A stretch of DNA of 39,559 nt from Actinomycetota bacterium (GTDB lineage: Bacteria > Bacillota > Desulfotomaculia > Desulfotomaculales > Desulfocucumaceae). The stretch is taken from positions 1 through 39,559 of the forward strand of contig JAMCVT010000057.1 of assembly GCA_023475565.1 (NCBI GenBank), written 5' to 3'. Below, piece after piece: positions 7,527-15,411 of this stretch; positions within the stretch are counted from its first letter, which is position 1, and the number at the start of each line of letters is the position of its first letter. A program made the translations under genes and the position numbers. The notes under the pieces are model-generated. The model was not told where the DNA came from. It searched no databases and worked only from the letters and a program-made list of their open reading frames with translations.

Positions 7527-7980
7527 AGGGCCGCACCCCCTTCAAAATATATTAAAAATAAATAATTTATCTAATAAAATTTTACATAATTCTGCAGAAT
7601 CCTCCTGTATAACAATAAAATGCAAAAAAAAGTGTAAAGACCACATTAATTTTCAAATTTAAAGACCGGAAGAATCCTCCTGGCCCTCTTACCGAACGGC
7701 CGTACCAGGAATCCCCTGGCTTTAGCCACTTTAGCCATGGGGAGTTGTCAACAGTATAAGTTTTACGGAACTTTCAAGCCAGAGCGGCAGTCAATGTATT
7801 AGAACCCTACATTCTGATTATACAACGTTTCTTGAATATTTAAAGCAGTTGATTAACCAGGCACATATCCCGGATCAATATGCTTAATAGCGCCGGACCA
7901 CATGGAGGTAAAGTGTTTATTTATTTAGAAATTTACAGATAGACCGGCAGTTTACATCAACGGAAAGGGGCACAGCAGCT
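7527..7980. other. 454-bp divergent spacer between cheW and the NamZ-like gene
   Basis: This gap separates two divergent genes, so it should hold both promoters. No convincing -35/-10 pair was found for either. It is AT-rich next to cheW. On the minus strand at 7646-7738 there is a 30-codon open frame beginning ATG GCT AAA (a basic peptide, AKARGFLVRPFGKRARR in its middle). It has no ribosome binding site, although TTGACA precedes it. I list it as a possibility only. The rest shows nothing recognisable. Confidence 0.4.
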
Positions 7981-9549
7981 ATGAAAAAGATTATTGCAAT
8001 ACTGGCCATTCTCCTGGCTTCCGCCTCCCTGGGGGTAACCCTCACCCCCTCCACCTCTGCGGAGCCTGCCAGGGTCAGGCTTGGCAATGAAATGCTCATG
8101 GGCAGGTACCATTATCTTATAGAGGGAAAAAAGGTCGGCCTGGTAACCAACCAGAGCGGAGTGGACAGCCAGGGGAGAAGTGTGATCGATATACTTTCCA
8201 CTGATAAAACCATCACCCTGGCCGCCCTTTACGGGCCGGAGCACGGGATTGACGGAACCGCCGGGGCCGGGGACTACGTGGAGTCTTATGTTCATCCAAA
8301 GCTGGGCATCCCTGTATACAGCCTGTACGGCAAGACCAGGATGCCCGCCGCAGACATGCTGCAGGGAATAGATGCGCTGGTCTTCGACATACAGGATATT
8401 GGCGCCAGAACTTACACCTACATGTCCACCCTTAATTACTGCATGGTGGCGGCCCAAAAATACGGTAAGCCCATAATTGTCCTGGACCGGCCCAACCCCC
8501 TGGGAGGGGAAACTGTTGACGGCCCGGTGCTGGAGGACTCCTACGAGACCTTTGTGGGTGTGGATAACCTGCCCATGGCCCACGGAATGACTGCAGGAGA
8601 GCTGGCCCTATTTTTCAACCGCAATATAGGGGCGAGCCTTACTGTTGTCCCCATGGAGGGATACACCAGGAACATGACCTACCAGGACACCGGTCTGCAG
8701 TGGGTGCAGACATCCCCCAACATACCCGGCCTGGACTCTGTTTTCGGGTACATGGCCACAGGGCTGGGTGAGGGCACAGGTATTTTCCAGGCCGATAAGT
8801 TCAGGTGGATTGGGGGTAAGGGTATAGACGCCGGCAGCTTGGCCGCACTGCTTAACAGCGCAAAGCTCCCCGGGGTGAATTTCATCCCTGAATACAGGGG
8901 AGACGCCGGCGGTGTAAGGCTTAAAATAACCGACTACCATACCTTCAACCCTGCCCGGACGGGCATTTACGCCCTGGCCTACGCCCGGTCACTAAATAAC
9001 TTTACAGTACCCAAGAGCGGTGAGACCCTGGTGATGTTCGACAAGATAATGGGTACCGGCCAGATAGGCCGGTACCTGGAGGCCGGCCTGTCACCGCAGC
9101 AGATTGAGGCGGAATATGCCCCGGGACTTACCCGCTTCAGGGAGGAAAGGAAAAATTATCTTATTTACGGAAACAGCCCCCTCCAGGAGCCTGTGGCAAA
9201 CAGCCCGGTATCCGTCCTGGTGGACAGCATCCCGGTGAATTTTGACTCCGCCCCTTATATAGACTCAAACAGCAGGCTGATGGTCCCTTTGAGAGCCATT
9301 TCCGAGGCCCTTGGCGCGCAGGTCCGGTGGGATGAGAGAAGCCGCACGGTAACCATCTCAAGGCCGGGCAGTACGGCTGTATTCAGAATAGACAGCACCT
9401 CGGCCGCTCTCAACGGGCAGCCCCAAAAAATGGACACCTGCCCGGTGATAAGGAAGGACCGGACCATGGTGCCCGTCCGCTATGTTGGTGAATACCTGGG
9501 GGCCGAGGTGAACTGGGATCCGGTTACCCGTACAGTGAGCATATATTAA
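7981..9549 (+). CDS. Secreted NamZ-like exo-muramidase (DUF1343) with copper-amine-oxidase-N-like domain
   Basis: A signal peptide (MKKIIAILAILLASASLGV, then polar residues) precedes a DUF1343 domain at about 30-400. Its family signatures include GLVTNQSGV, LYGPEHGIDG, VFDIQDIGARTYTYM and ILDRPNPLGG. DUF1343 corresponds to NamZ of Bacillus, an exo-beta-N-acetylmuramidase acting in peptidoglycan recycling. The C-terminal 115 residues resemble the copper amine oxidase N-terminal-like domain found in many clostridial exported proteins (DSNSRLMVPLRAISEALGA, RTMVPVRYVGEYLGAEVNWD), probably a wall- or ligand-binding module. The protein is 522 aa, longer than plain DUF1343 proteins because of this fusion. 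The start has GAAAGGGG upstream. Plus strand, against most neighbours. Confidence 0.92.
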   Translation: MKKIIAILAILLASASLGVTLTPSTSAEPARVRLGNEMLMGRYHYLIEGKKVGLVTNQSGVDSQGRSVIDILSTDKTITLAALYGPEHGIDGTAGAGDYVESYVHPKLGIPVYSLYGKTRMPAADMLQGIDALVFDIQDIGARTYTYMSTLNYCMVAAQKYGKPIIVLDRPNPLGGETVDGPVLEDSYETFVGVDNLPMAHGMTAGELALFFNRNIGASLTVVPMEGYTRNMTYQDTGLQWVQTSPNIPGLDSVFGYMATGLGEGTGIFQADKFRWIGGKGIDAGSLAALLNSAKLPGVNFIPEYRGDAGGVRLKITDYHTFNPARTGIYALAYARSLNNFTVPKSGETLVMFDKIMGTGQIGRYLEAGLSPQQIEAEYAPGLTRFREERKNYLIYGNSPLQEPVANSPVSVLVDSIPVNFDSAPYIDSNSRLMVPLRAISEALGAQVRWDERSRTVTISRPGSTAVFRIDSTSAALNGQPQKMDTCPVIRKDRTMVPVRYVGEYLGAEVNWDPVTRTVSIY

Positions 9550-9669
9550 CTTTGCTTATGGGTAAAATATTACATTTTTTTATAAATTTCTCTGATTTTA
9601 TTCTACCTTGCATCCATGCACAGTTTGCCTTATAGGAAAATATACTGTTCAAAAAGGTGGTGGTTATTA

Positions 9670-10221
9670 ATGACATACACGGTAAAAAAAGGCGATACCA
9701 TGGATAAAATTGCCAAGTCGATGAATATGCCGCTGTCCGACCTGCTAGCGTCCAACCCCCAGATGGAGAATCCGGACATGATACAGGTGGGAGACACCGT
9801 ATACATGCCCGGCGAGCAGCAGACCGCCCCACCCGCCCTTTCCGGGTGGTGCTCCTTCGTCCTTGATATTGTCAACAACCGCGTTCCTGAGCCCGGGGTT
9901 TCCCTGGTCCAGTTCCCGGTGAGAAAACACGTTTTTGTGGCCACCATGGGCATGCCCCCGCCGTCCCAGTTCGGCAGCCAGTATGACATATACACGGCGT
10001 GGATAGCGTCCAGCGTTTCGCCGCCGGCTATAAAGGACTTTTTTGACCTCATCCCCACCGTGGAGGACGGCTTCTGGTCCAACCACAAGAATATACCCTC
10101 GCTGCAGACCACCGACTTTGTGCTGGTGACACCTGAGACCAGGGGACACGGGGCCGGGCCGGTCAACCCGGTAGTGGTGGTGCAGGGCAGCCTGGCGAAC
10201 TGCTGCCGGAAAGGAACGTAA
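9670..10221 (+). CDS. LysM-domain protein
   Basis: The ATG at 9670 is chosen over the track's 9616. AAGGTGGTGG lies just upstream and the LysM domain begins at once (MTYTVKKGDTMDKIAKSMNM). Residues 1-48 form one LysM module ending GDTVYMPGE, which binds glycan in peptidoglycan or the spore coat. The remaining 130 or so residues contain WCSFVLDIVNNRVPEPGV and VVVVQGSLANCC; I do not recognise this part. There is no signal peptide, as in SafA/SpoVID-type coat morphogenetic proteins, so a spore-coat role is possible but unproven. It follows the NamZ-like gene by 120 nt on the same strand and ends before a terminator. Confidence 0.85.
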   Translation: MTYTVKKGDTMDKIAKSMNMPLSDLLASNPQMENPDMIQVGDTVYMPGEQQTAPPALSGWCSFVLDIVNNRVPEPGVSLVQFPVRKHVFVATMGMPPPSQFGSQYDIYTAWIASSVSPPAIKDFFDLIPTVEDGFWSNHKNIPSLQTTDFVLVTPETRGHGAGPVNPVVVVQGSLANCCRKGT

Positions 10222-10342
10222 AGGCCGGCTAAAGGTGGGAGACCACTCAATAGCATTACCCCGGGCCGTGAGACAGGAACCTGCTCCAATACTATTAATC
10301 CCGGGACAGGAGTTGGGTTTGCCGAAGGGTGGTAAATTTGAA

Positions 10343-10384
10343 GAGGCTGTTGGACCAAAACCCCAACAGCCTCTTTATTTTCTA
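10343..10384 (+). terminator. Terminator after the LysM gene
   Basis: GAGGCTGTTGG and CCAACAGCCTC form an 11-bp stem, followed by TTTATTTT on the plus strand. Between the LysM stop and this hairpin (10222-10342) lie 121 nt with no recognisable gene. Confidence 0.88.
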
Positions 10385-10423
10385 ATCTTATGCTGTCTTT
10401 TACCCTGAAAGGCTTTTCTTCTA

Positions 10424-10750
10424 TCAGTTATTCTCACCCGCCAGAGCATATCTGTCGCCACCCGCCTCCTTGGCCTGATAAAGCGCACCATCAGCCGCCC
10501 CAATCAGGTCCTCAGGCGACTCATTGTCATCCGGTCTTACGCATGCCAATCCAAGACTGATAGTTAGCCTGCTATCTGAAGAGAAAGGATGATTTATGTT
10601 TAACCCTTCTACTGATTGAAGCATAAGGTCTGCTATCCTGCGTGCGCCGGTCAGGTCCGTATCTGGTAGAATAACTACGAATTCCTCTCCTCCATAACGG
10701 GCTACCAAGTCACCGGGACGCTTGACAACTTTGTATAAGGCAGTAGCCAC
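10424..10750 (-). pseudogene. Diguanylate cyclase, C-terminal part after an in-frame TAG
   Basis: This is the catalytic end of the GGDEF protein whose N-terminal part is 10751-11626. It continues in the same frame straight after the TAG at 10751-10753 (a CAG-to-TAG change would restore it). It holds the active-site loop RYGGEEFVVILPDTD and an RPGD motif five residues before GGEEF, as in the inhibitory I-site that binds cyclic di-GMP. The 108-codon piece alone lacks the metal-binding FNDTFGH segment, so it cannot be active by itself. Unless the amber codon is read through, the gene is dead. Confidence 0.82.
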
Positions 10751-11626
10751 CTAAGCAATGGCACTGTCCCCGGCCTGATGGCCAAAGGTGTCATTGAACA
10801 CTTTAAATTTATCAATATCTATCATTATTAAGGAAATCAACTTTTGATTACGTAAGGCCCTTTTCCACTCCCTTGGCAGATGTTCGTTAAAAAAGCGCCT
10901 GTTTGGGATACAAGTCTGAGCATCTATATAAGTCAGGTGTTTTAGCATGTCGTTAGACGCAGCCAATTCCTCTTTCTGTCGCTCGATAAGCTGCCTATTT
11001 AAAAATTCTTGAGTCCGATTGGCATATATAACCCTTGATATCACTAAAGCAAGAACGGTAGCAAAGCTCCCATTGAGAAATGCGGAAAAAGCCACAATCC
11101 AGTCTGGCTGGAAAAACCAGACGCTAATACTCATTACAGCCCAGGCCAGGCTGTAAATAATGATACTCTCCGGCCAATTCAAATGGAGTAAGGTGGCTGA
11201 AACCAATACTGCCGTTATGTATGATGATGCGATGCCGGGACCGGTGGAATTGATAATACCTGATAAAACTGCAAAGCCAATCAGGTTAAATAATATAAAC
11301 CCGGACCCCAATAGATGAATAAATCGTTTATTTGCACCTGGAAACACTGACAGGCCGGATATTATCAAAAACATTAAAGAGCTTCCAATAAAAATAAGCC
11401 TTAGTGCCATGATATACGGGGCTGCTATAATAATTTCCGGTCGTTGAATTTTCCCAATATACACCAGTTGGATGACTATCAGAATTAGCATAAAAATTAT
11501 TATCAGCCATGCTATTATTAGTAACCGGAGTATATTTGCATATTTTGAGTTCAGCTCAAGTATTGCCTTATCGTTCTCGGCCGTTGCAAGAGACCCATAA
11601 GCAAATTTATTTCCCGCTGCTTTCAA
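10751..11626 (-). pseudogene. Membrane diguanylate cyclase, N-terminal part ending at an in-frame TAG
   Basis: The product would be a membrane-anchored GGDEF enzyme that makes cyclic di-GMP. About six hydrophobic segments occupy residues 30-200 (LIIAWLIIIFMLILIVIQLV is the first). A short coiled linker (ERQKEELAASNDMLKHL) leads into the GGDEF domain (YIDAQTCIPNRRFFNEHL, LIMIDIDKFKVFNDTFGHQA). The frame stops at TAG right after GDSAIA, where the domain should continue. The track start is a TTG at 11644. A TTG at 11626 has GAGGGGGG 8 nt upstream and is preferred. See 10424-10750 for the rest. Confidence 0.82.
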
Positions 11627-11705
11627 TGCATGCGCCCCCCTCAAATGTTTACTATTTCAAGAGCGCTTATCTGCTGAAGATTGAAGAGATCCCTGGACAT
11701 TCATA

Positions 11706-11728
11706 GAAAAGCCCGGGAAAACCCGGGC
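11706..11728 (-). terminator. Terminator of the priA-to-RCKP gene series
   Basis: GCCCGGG and CCCGGGC flank a TTTT loop, followed by TTTTCTA on the minus strand. It lies about 30 nt after the RCKP gene stop. Confidence 0.85.
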
Positions 11729-11756
11729 CTGCTACCGGCTAGTGCCTGTGGATGTT

Positions 11757-11879
11757 CTACTTTTTAGGCTGTTCCTGCTTTATAAGCTTGTCCTTCACCG
11801 CCCCGCAGGACTTGCACTTGCCGGGCTTGCACCTGCTTTCCACAGTGCTGCCGCACTGGGAGCAAATATATACTGCCAT
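11757..11879 (-). CDS. RCKP-type rubredoxin-like mini-protein (40 aa)
   Basis: This gene is missing from the track because of its size. The ATG at 11877-11879 has a textbook ribosome binding site (GGAGGTGATATAC). The 40-residue product reads AVYICSQCGSTVESRCKPGK and then CKSCGAVKDKLI. Two CxxC pairs (CSQC, CKSC) plus a central RCKP cysteine mark the RCKP rubredoxin-like family, presumably a single metal (Fe or Zn) site. It follows rpe by 23 nt and is the last gene before the terminator. Its role is unknown; a redox or zinc-ribbon function is inference. Confidence 0.88.
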   Translation of the reverse strand: MAVYICSQCGSTVESRCKPGKCKSCGAVKDKLIKQEQPKK

Positions 11880-11902
11880 GTATATCACCTCCATTTTAGT
11901 AC

Positions 11903-12583
11903 TTACGGCTGACCACCGGCGGCTAACGGCTGAATTGCCGCCTCTCTTATTTCTCTCACAGCCTCAGCCGGGTCTTTTGCCCCGAAAACCGCCGACCCGG
12001 CCACCAGCACCGTGGCCCCGGCCCCGGCCACCAGGGGGGCGGTCTTTACGGTGACTCCGCCGTCCACCTGTATCTCAGCCCCGGACCCCGCCCGGGCAAG
12101 CATTTCTCTGACGGCCTTTATCTTGGGTACCATTTCCGCTATGAATACCTGGCCCCCGAAGCCTGGGTTTACTGTCATCACCAGCACCAGGTCCACCATA
12201 TCCAGCACGTGCTCTATGGTTGAAGGGTGAGTGGAGGGGTTGAGCGCCACCCCGGCCCTTATCCCCCTCTGCCTGATCATCTGCAGGCTCCGGTGCAGGT
12301 GGGGGGCGGTCTCCACGTGAACAGTAACCAGGTCGGCGCCGGCATCAATAAAATTATCTATGTAGCTGTCGGGATTTTGGATCATCAGGTGCACATCGAA
12401 CACCATATGGGAATTCTTCCTCAGTGCCGCCACCACCGGCGGCCCTATGGTTATGTTGGGAACGAAATGCCCGTCCATTATATCAAGGTGCAGGTACTCG
12501 GCGCCGGCCTCCTCCACCCTGCGCACATCCTCTCCCAGTCCTGAAAAATCCGCTGCCAGTATAGACGGCGCAAGCTTGATCAT
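11903..12583 (-). CDS. rpe: Ribulose-phosphate 3-epimerase
   Basis: Rpe interconverts ribulose 5-phosphate and xylulose 5-phosphate in the pentose phosphate pathway. The 226-aa TIM barrel begins MIKLAPSILAADF. It shows the metal- and substrate-binding segments LHLDIMDGHFVPNITIG, VHVETAPHLH, MTVNPGFGGQ and QVDGGV, all intact. It starts 3 nt after the rsgA stop. The rsgA-rpe pairing next to the PASTA kinase is common in Firmicutes, including Bacillus subtilis. Both Rpe and RibBA draw on ribulose 5-phosphate, but they are far apart here. Confidence 0.97.
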   Translation of the reverse strand: MIKLAPSILAADFSGLGEDVRRVEEAGAEYLHLDIMDGHFVPNITIGPPVVAALRKNSHMVFDVHLMIQNPDSYIDNFIDAGADLVTVHVETAPHLHRSLQMIRQRGIRAGVALNPSTHPSTIEHVLDMVDLVLVMTVNPGFGGQVFIAEMVPKIKAVREMLARAGSGAEIQVDGGVTVKTAPLVAGAGATVLVAGSAVFGAKDPAEAVREIREAAIQPLAAGGQP

Positions 12584-12586
12584 CGC

Positions 12587-13462
12587 CTAGCTCCTTTCCC
12601 GCTCTAAAAGCTCATTCAGTATCTCCAGGTACCGGCCGTACCGCCCGGGGTCTATTTTTCCCCCGCCCACGGCCTCTTTCACGGCACAGTCCGGCTCAAC
12701 CCTGTGCAGGCAGCCCGTAAACCTGCACCCGCTGATAAACCTTTCCATCTCCGGGTAGTGAAAGCACAGTTGGCCCTTTTCTATTTCCGGGAGGTGAAGA
12801 CTTGAAAAACCGGGGGTGTCGGCCACCAGCCCCCCGCTCTCCAGGGGGATGAGCTCCACGTGCCTGGTGGTGTGCTTACCCCTTTTTATTTTTTGCCCGA
12901 TTTCCCCTGTCTTAAGGGAAAGACCCGGCTGGACAGCATTTAAAAGACTGCTCTTGCCTACCCCCGAAGGGCCGGCAAATACCGTGACGCCCTCCAGCAG
13001 CAGTTCCCGCAGTTCCTCAATCCCCAGGCCGCTTCTGGTGCTGGTGCGCAGCACGGTATAACCGGCAAAAACATAGGCCTCAATAAAATCTGTTACTTTG
13101 TCCGGCAAAAGGTCTGTCTTATTAAAGCAGATTACGGGTTCGACTGCCTCGTAGCCGGACTGTATGAGAAACCTGTCCAGCAGCATGAGGGAGGGGTCCG
13201 GATCTTTCACGGCAAATACCATGACCACCCGGTCAACATTGGCCACAGGAGGCCTTACAAGGGCGTTTTTCCGTGGAAAAACCTCCTCTACCACAGACCC
13301 CCCGGAGCTCCTCATAACGGCCACACGGTCCCCCGCCCGCACGTCCACCTTCCTGTGCTTCAGTACCCCCCGCAGGGTGCACTGCAATGTTTCACCGCCG
13401 CCGCTTACATAATAGAAGCCGCCATATGCCTTTGTTACTATCCCTTTTACTCTGGATGCCAT
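12587..13462 (-). CDS. rsgA: Ribosome small subunit-dependent GTPase A
   Basis: RsgA (YloQ/CpgA) is a circularly permuted GTPase that assists late 30S maturation. The 291-aa protein has an N-terminal OB fold, then G motifs in permuted order: NKTD (G4), GPSGVGKSSLLN (G1) and DTPGFSSL (G3). A C-terminal zinc knuckle follows, with CRFTGCLHRVEPDC (C-x4-C-x-H-x5-C). The ATG directly abuts the stop of the PASTA kinase gene (TAA then ATG). In Bacillus the neighbouring kinase PrkC phosphorylates this GTPase, so the arrangement suggests a functional pair; that is knowledge from Bacillus, not shown here. Confidence 0.97.
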   Translation of the reverse strand: MASRVKGIVTKAYGGFYYVSGGGETLQCTLRGVLKHRKVDVRAGDRVAVMRSSGGSVVEEVFPRKNALVRPPVANVDRVVMVFAVKDPDPSLMLLDRFLIQSGYEAVEPVICFNKTDLLPDKVTDFIEAYVFAGYTVLRTSTRSGLGIEELRELLLEGVTVFAGPSGVGKSSLLNAVQPGLSLKTGEIGQKIKRGKHTTRHVELIPLESGGLVADTPGFSSLHLPEIEKGQLCFHYPEMERFISGCRFTGCLHRVEPDCAVKEAVGGGKIDPGRYGRYLEILNELLERERS

Positions 13463-15319
13463 TTAATCCACTACTTGCCCCTTCTCCAGTTTGTTGTCCA
13501 CATATACATTTATAGTGGCCCGGCCCCAGTACCTCACCGTCTCCACCACTCTCTCGCCGGGACTGTGCTCCTTGATGTATGCATCATTCGTTCCCCTGGC
13601 GTCCACCACAGTAATTTTGACCACATGGTTAACTCCGTCGTTGGGAACAGTCACCTTAATCTCCGCATCCCTGTATGATGGCCCCGGGCCGTTGCTGACA
13701 TACACCTTCACCGGAGTCCCGTCAACCGCCTGCTCACCGGCCCCGGGATACTGGGAAACTATCCGGCCGCTTAAGAACTGGGTGCTGGTCTGATATATTT
13801 TGTCCTCATCAAGCTGAAGACTTAACTCCGCCAGCTTGGCCCTGGCCTGGTCCAGCGTCATGCCCCTTAAGTCCGGAACATTCCTGGAGGCAGGCTCAGG
13901 CCCCTTGGAAACAACCACCTTTACCTTTGTGTCCCTGGGCGCCCTCTGGTAGGCGGCGGGCTGCTGGCTTATGATCAGGCCCTTGGCCACCTCGCTGCTG
14001 GACTCCTCGGCCGGCGGCTCCTCCATTTGGAGGCCGGCCTTGGTAAGCTCAATCCTGGCGTTTACAACGTCAAGAGTGACCAGGTTGGGAACATCCTGCA
14101 AATCAGAGCCCTTACTGACCACCAGTGTAATCTCCCGGTTTACCTTGACCTTGGGTCCATCCGGCCCGGGATCCTGCGAAATAACGTAGCCTGCCTGCAC
14201 ATTGCTGTTAAACTGCTCCTTTACAGTGCTTTTAAGCCTGTTTTCCTTTAAAATGGCCTCGGCCTGAGCAAGGGGCTTATTCACCACCGACGGCACCTCA
14301 ACCTCGGGAACATTGACAAACATGTAATAACCATAGGCCCCCACCGCTGCCACCAGCACAATAAGAGCTATTATGGCCGCCCAGCCCGCCGGCTTCAGCT
14401 TTCTTTGGTGGGACTCCCTCCCGGCGGCCGGGCCGACCGGTGATTTCAGGGCCTTCATGTCTTCCTTATCAACGGCAATCACCCGGGTTACGCCGGCATC
14501 TTCGCCCAGTAAGGATTCCTCCAGCCTGAAGGACATCTCCCGGGCGCTCTGGTATCTCTTTTCCGGCTCCTTATTCAGGGCCTTCATTACTGCCAACTCC
14601 AGGGACTCCGTGATAGCGGGGTTCCTCTTTGAAATAGGGTCGGGGCAGCTCTGCACATGTTTTAAGGCAATGGAAATGGGAGTGTCCCCGGTGAAAGGAA
14701 GACCACCGGCCAGCATCTCGTAAAGAACCACTCCCAGGGAATATATGTCCGACCTGAAGTCGGGCGCCTCTCCCCTGGCCTGCTCGGGAGACAGGTAGTG
14801 CACCGAGCCCACTATGGTGTCCGAAGTGGTCATGGTGGCGGCGCTGGCCTCCCTGGCTATGCCGAAGTCGGTCAGCTTGGCCCTCCCCGACTTGGTAATA
14901 AGGATGTTGTGGGGCTTTACATCCCTGTGTACTATGTTGTTTTCATGGGCATGGTCTAGGGCGTCGCAAATCTGCCTGGCAATCCTTACCGCCGTTGGCG
15001 GCTCCAGAGGCCCCTCTCTTTTTATAATGCTCCGCAGATCTTCTCCGTCAACATACTCCATCACCAGGTAGTCCATATCCTTTTCCCTGCCGACGTCATA
15101 TATGCTGACAATATTTGGGTGAGAAAGACTGGCCACCGACTGGGCCTCTCGCCTGAAGCGCCTTACAAAATCTTCATCCGAGGTATAATCGGGCCTTAGA
15201 AGCTTGATTGTCACCAGGCGGTTCAGTATGGTGTCGCGGCCTTTGTACACTATGGCCATGCCGCCGCCGCCCAGCTGCTCTATAATCTCATACCTGTTGC
15301 CAAGCATCCTGCCAATCAT
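13463..15319 (-). CDS. pknB: PASTA-domain Ser/Thr protein kinase (PrkC/PknB family)
   Basis: The 618-aa membrane kinase senses muropeptides or lipid II. The kinase domain is at about 10-275, with the glycine loop GGGGMAIVYKG, catalytic HRDVKPHNIL, DFGIARE and the activation segment GSVHYLSPEQARGE. A basic linker leads to one membrane helix at about 308-330 (AAIIALIVLVAAVGAYGYYM). Three extracellular PASTA repeats follow (EVPSVVNKPLAQAEAIL, VPNLVTLDVVNARIEL, VPDLRGMTLDQARAKL), then a tail of about 75 residues without clear homology. It follows the PBP gene by 92 nt and is directly joined to rsgA. It is the last signalling gene of the FHA-FHA-PP2C-SEDS-PBP-kinase block. Confidence 0.97.
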   Translation of the reverse strand: MIGRMLGNRYEIIEQLGGGGMAIVYKGRDTILNRLVTIKLLRPDYTSDEDFVRRFRREAQSVASLSHPNIVSIYDVGREKDMDYLVMEYVDGEDLRSIIKREGPLEPPTAVRIARQICDALDHAHENNIVHRDVKPHNILITKSGRAKLTDFGIAREASAATMTTSDTIVGSVHYLSPEQARGEAPDFRSDIYSLGVVLYEMLAGGLPFTGDTPISIALKHVQSCPDPISKRNPAITESLELAVMKALNKEPEKRYQSAREMSFRLEESLLGEDAGVTRVIAVDKEDMKALKSPVGPAAGRESHQRKLKPAGWAAIIALIVLVAAVGAYGYYMFVNVPEVEVPSVVNKPLAQAEAILKENRLKSTVKEQFNSNVQAGYVISQDPGPDGPKVKVNREITLVVSKGSDLQDVPNLVTLDVVNARIELTKAGLQMEEPPAEESSSEVAKGLIISQQPAAYQRAPRDTKVKVVVSKGPEPASRNVPDLRGMTLDQARAKLAELSLQLDEDKIYQTSTQFLSGRIVSQYPGAGEQAVDGTPVKVYVSNGPGPSYRDAEIKVTVPNDGVNHVVKITVVDARGTNDAYIKEHSPGERVVETVRYWGRATINVYVDNKLEKGQVVD

Positions 15320-15411
15320 CCTGGCCCTTCACCCCCTGCACACGTGTATTTAAAGAACCATATATATCGCCTAAACGGCTGCAGTACCCTGCAGACCTGT
15401 TATGCTCACAG

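Noticed and set aside
7660-7750. Possible c-di-GMP or c-di-AMP riboswitch upstream of the NamZ-like gene
   Set aside because: The conserved cores of the GEMM and ydaO elements are not present on either strand.
10222-10342. Possible structured RNA after the LysM gene (GGTGGGAGACCAC, CCCGGGACAGG)
   Set aside because: I tried to match it to known riboswitch cores (SAM, ZTP, THF) and found no consistent conserved blocks.
10751-10753. TAG in the GGDEF gene as pyrrolysine
   Set aside because: The position corresponds to a surface residue in GGDEF proteins and no pyl genes are in the window. A nonsense change or error is simpler.
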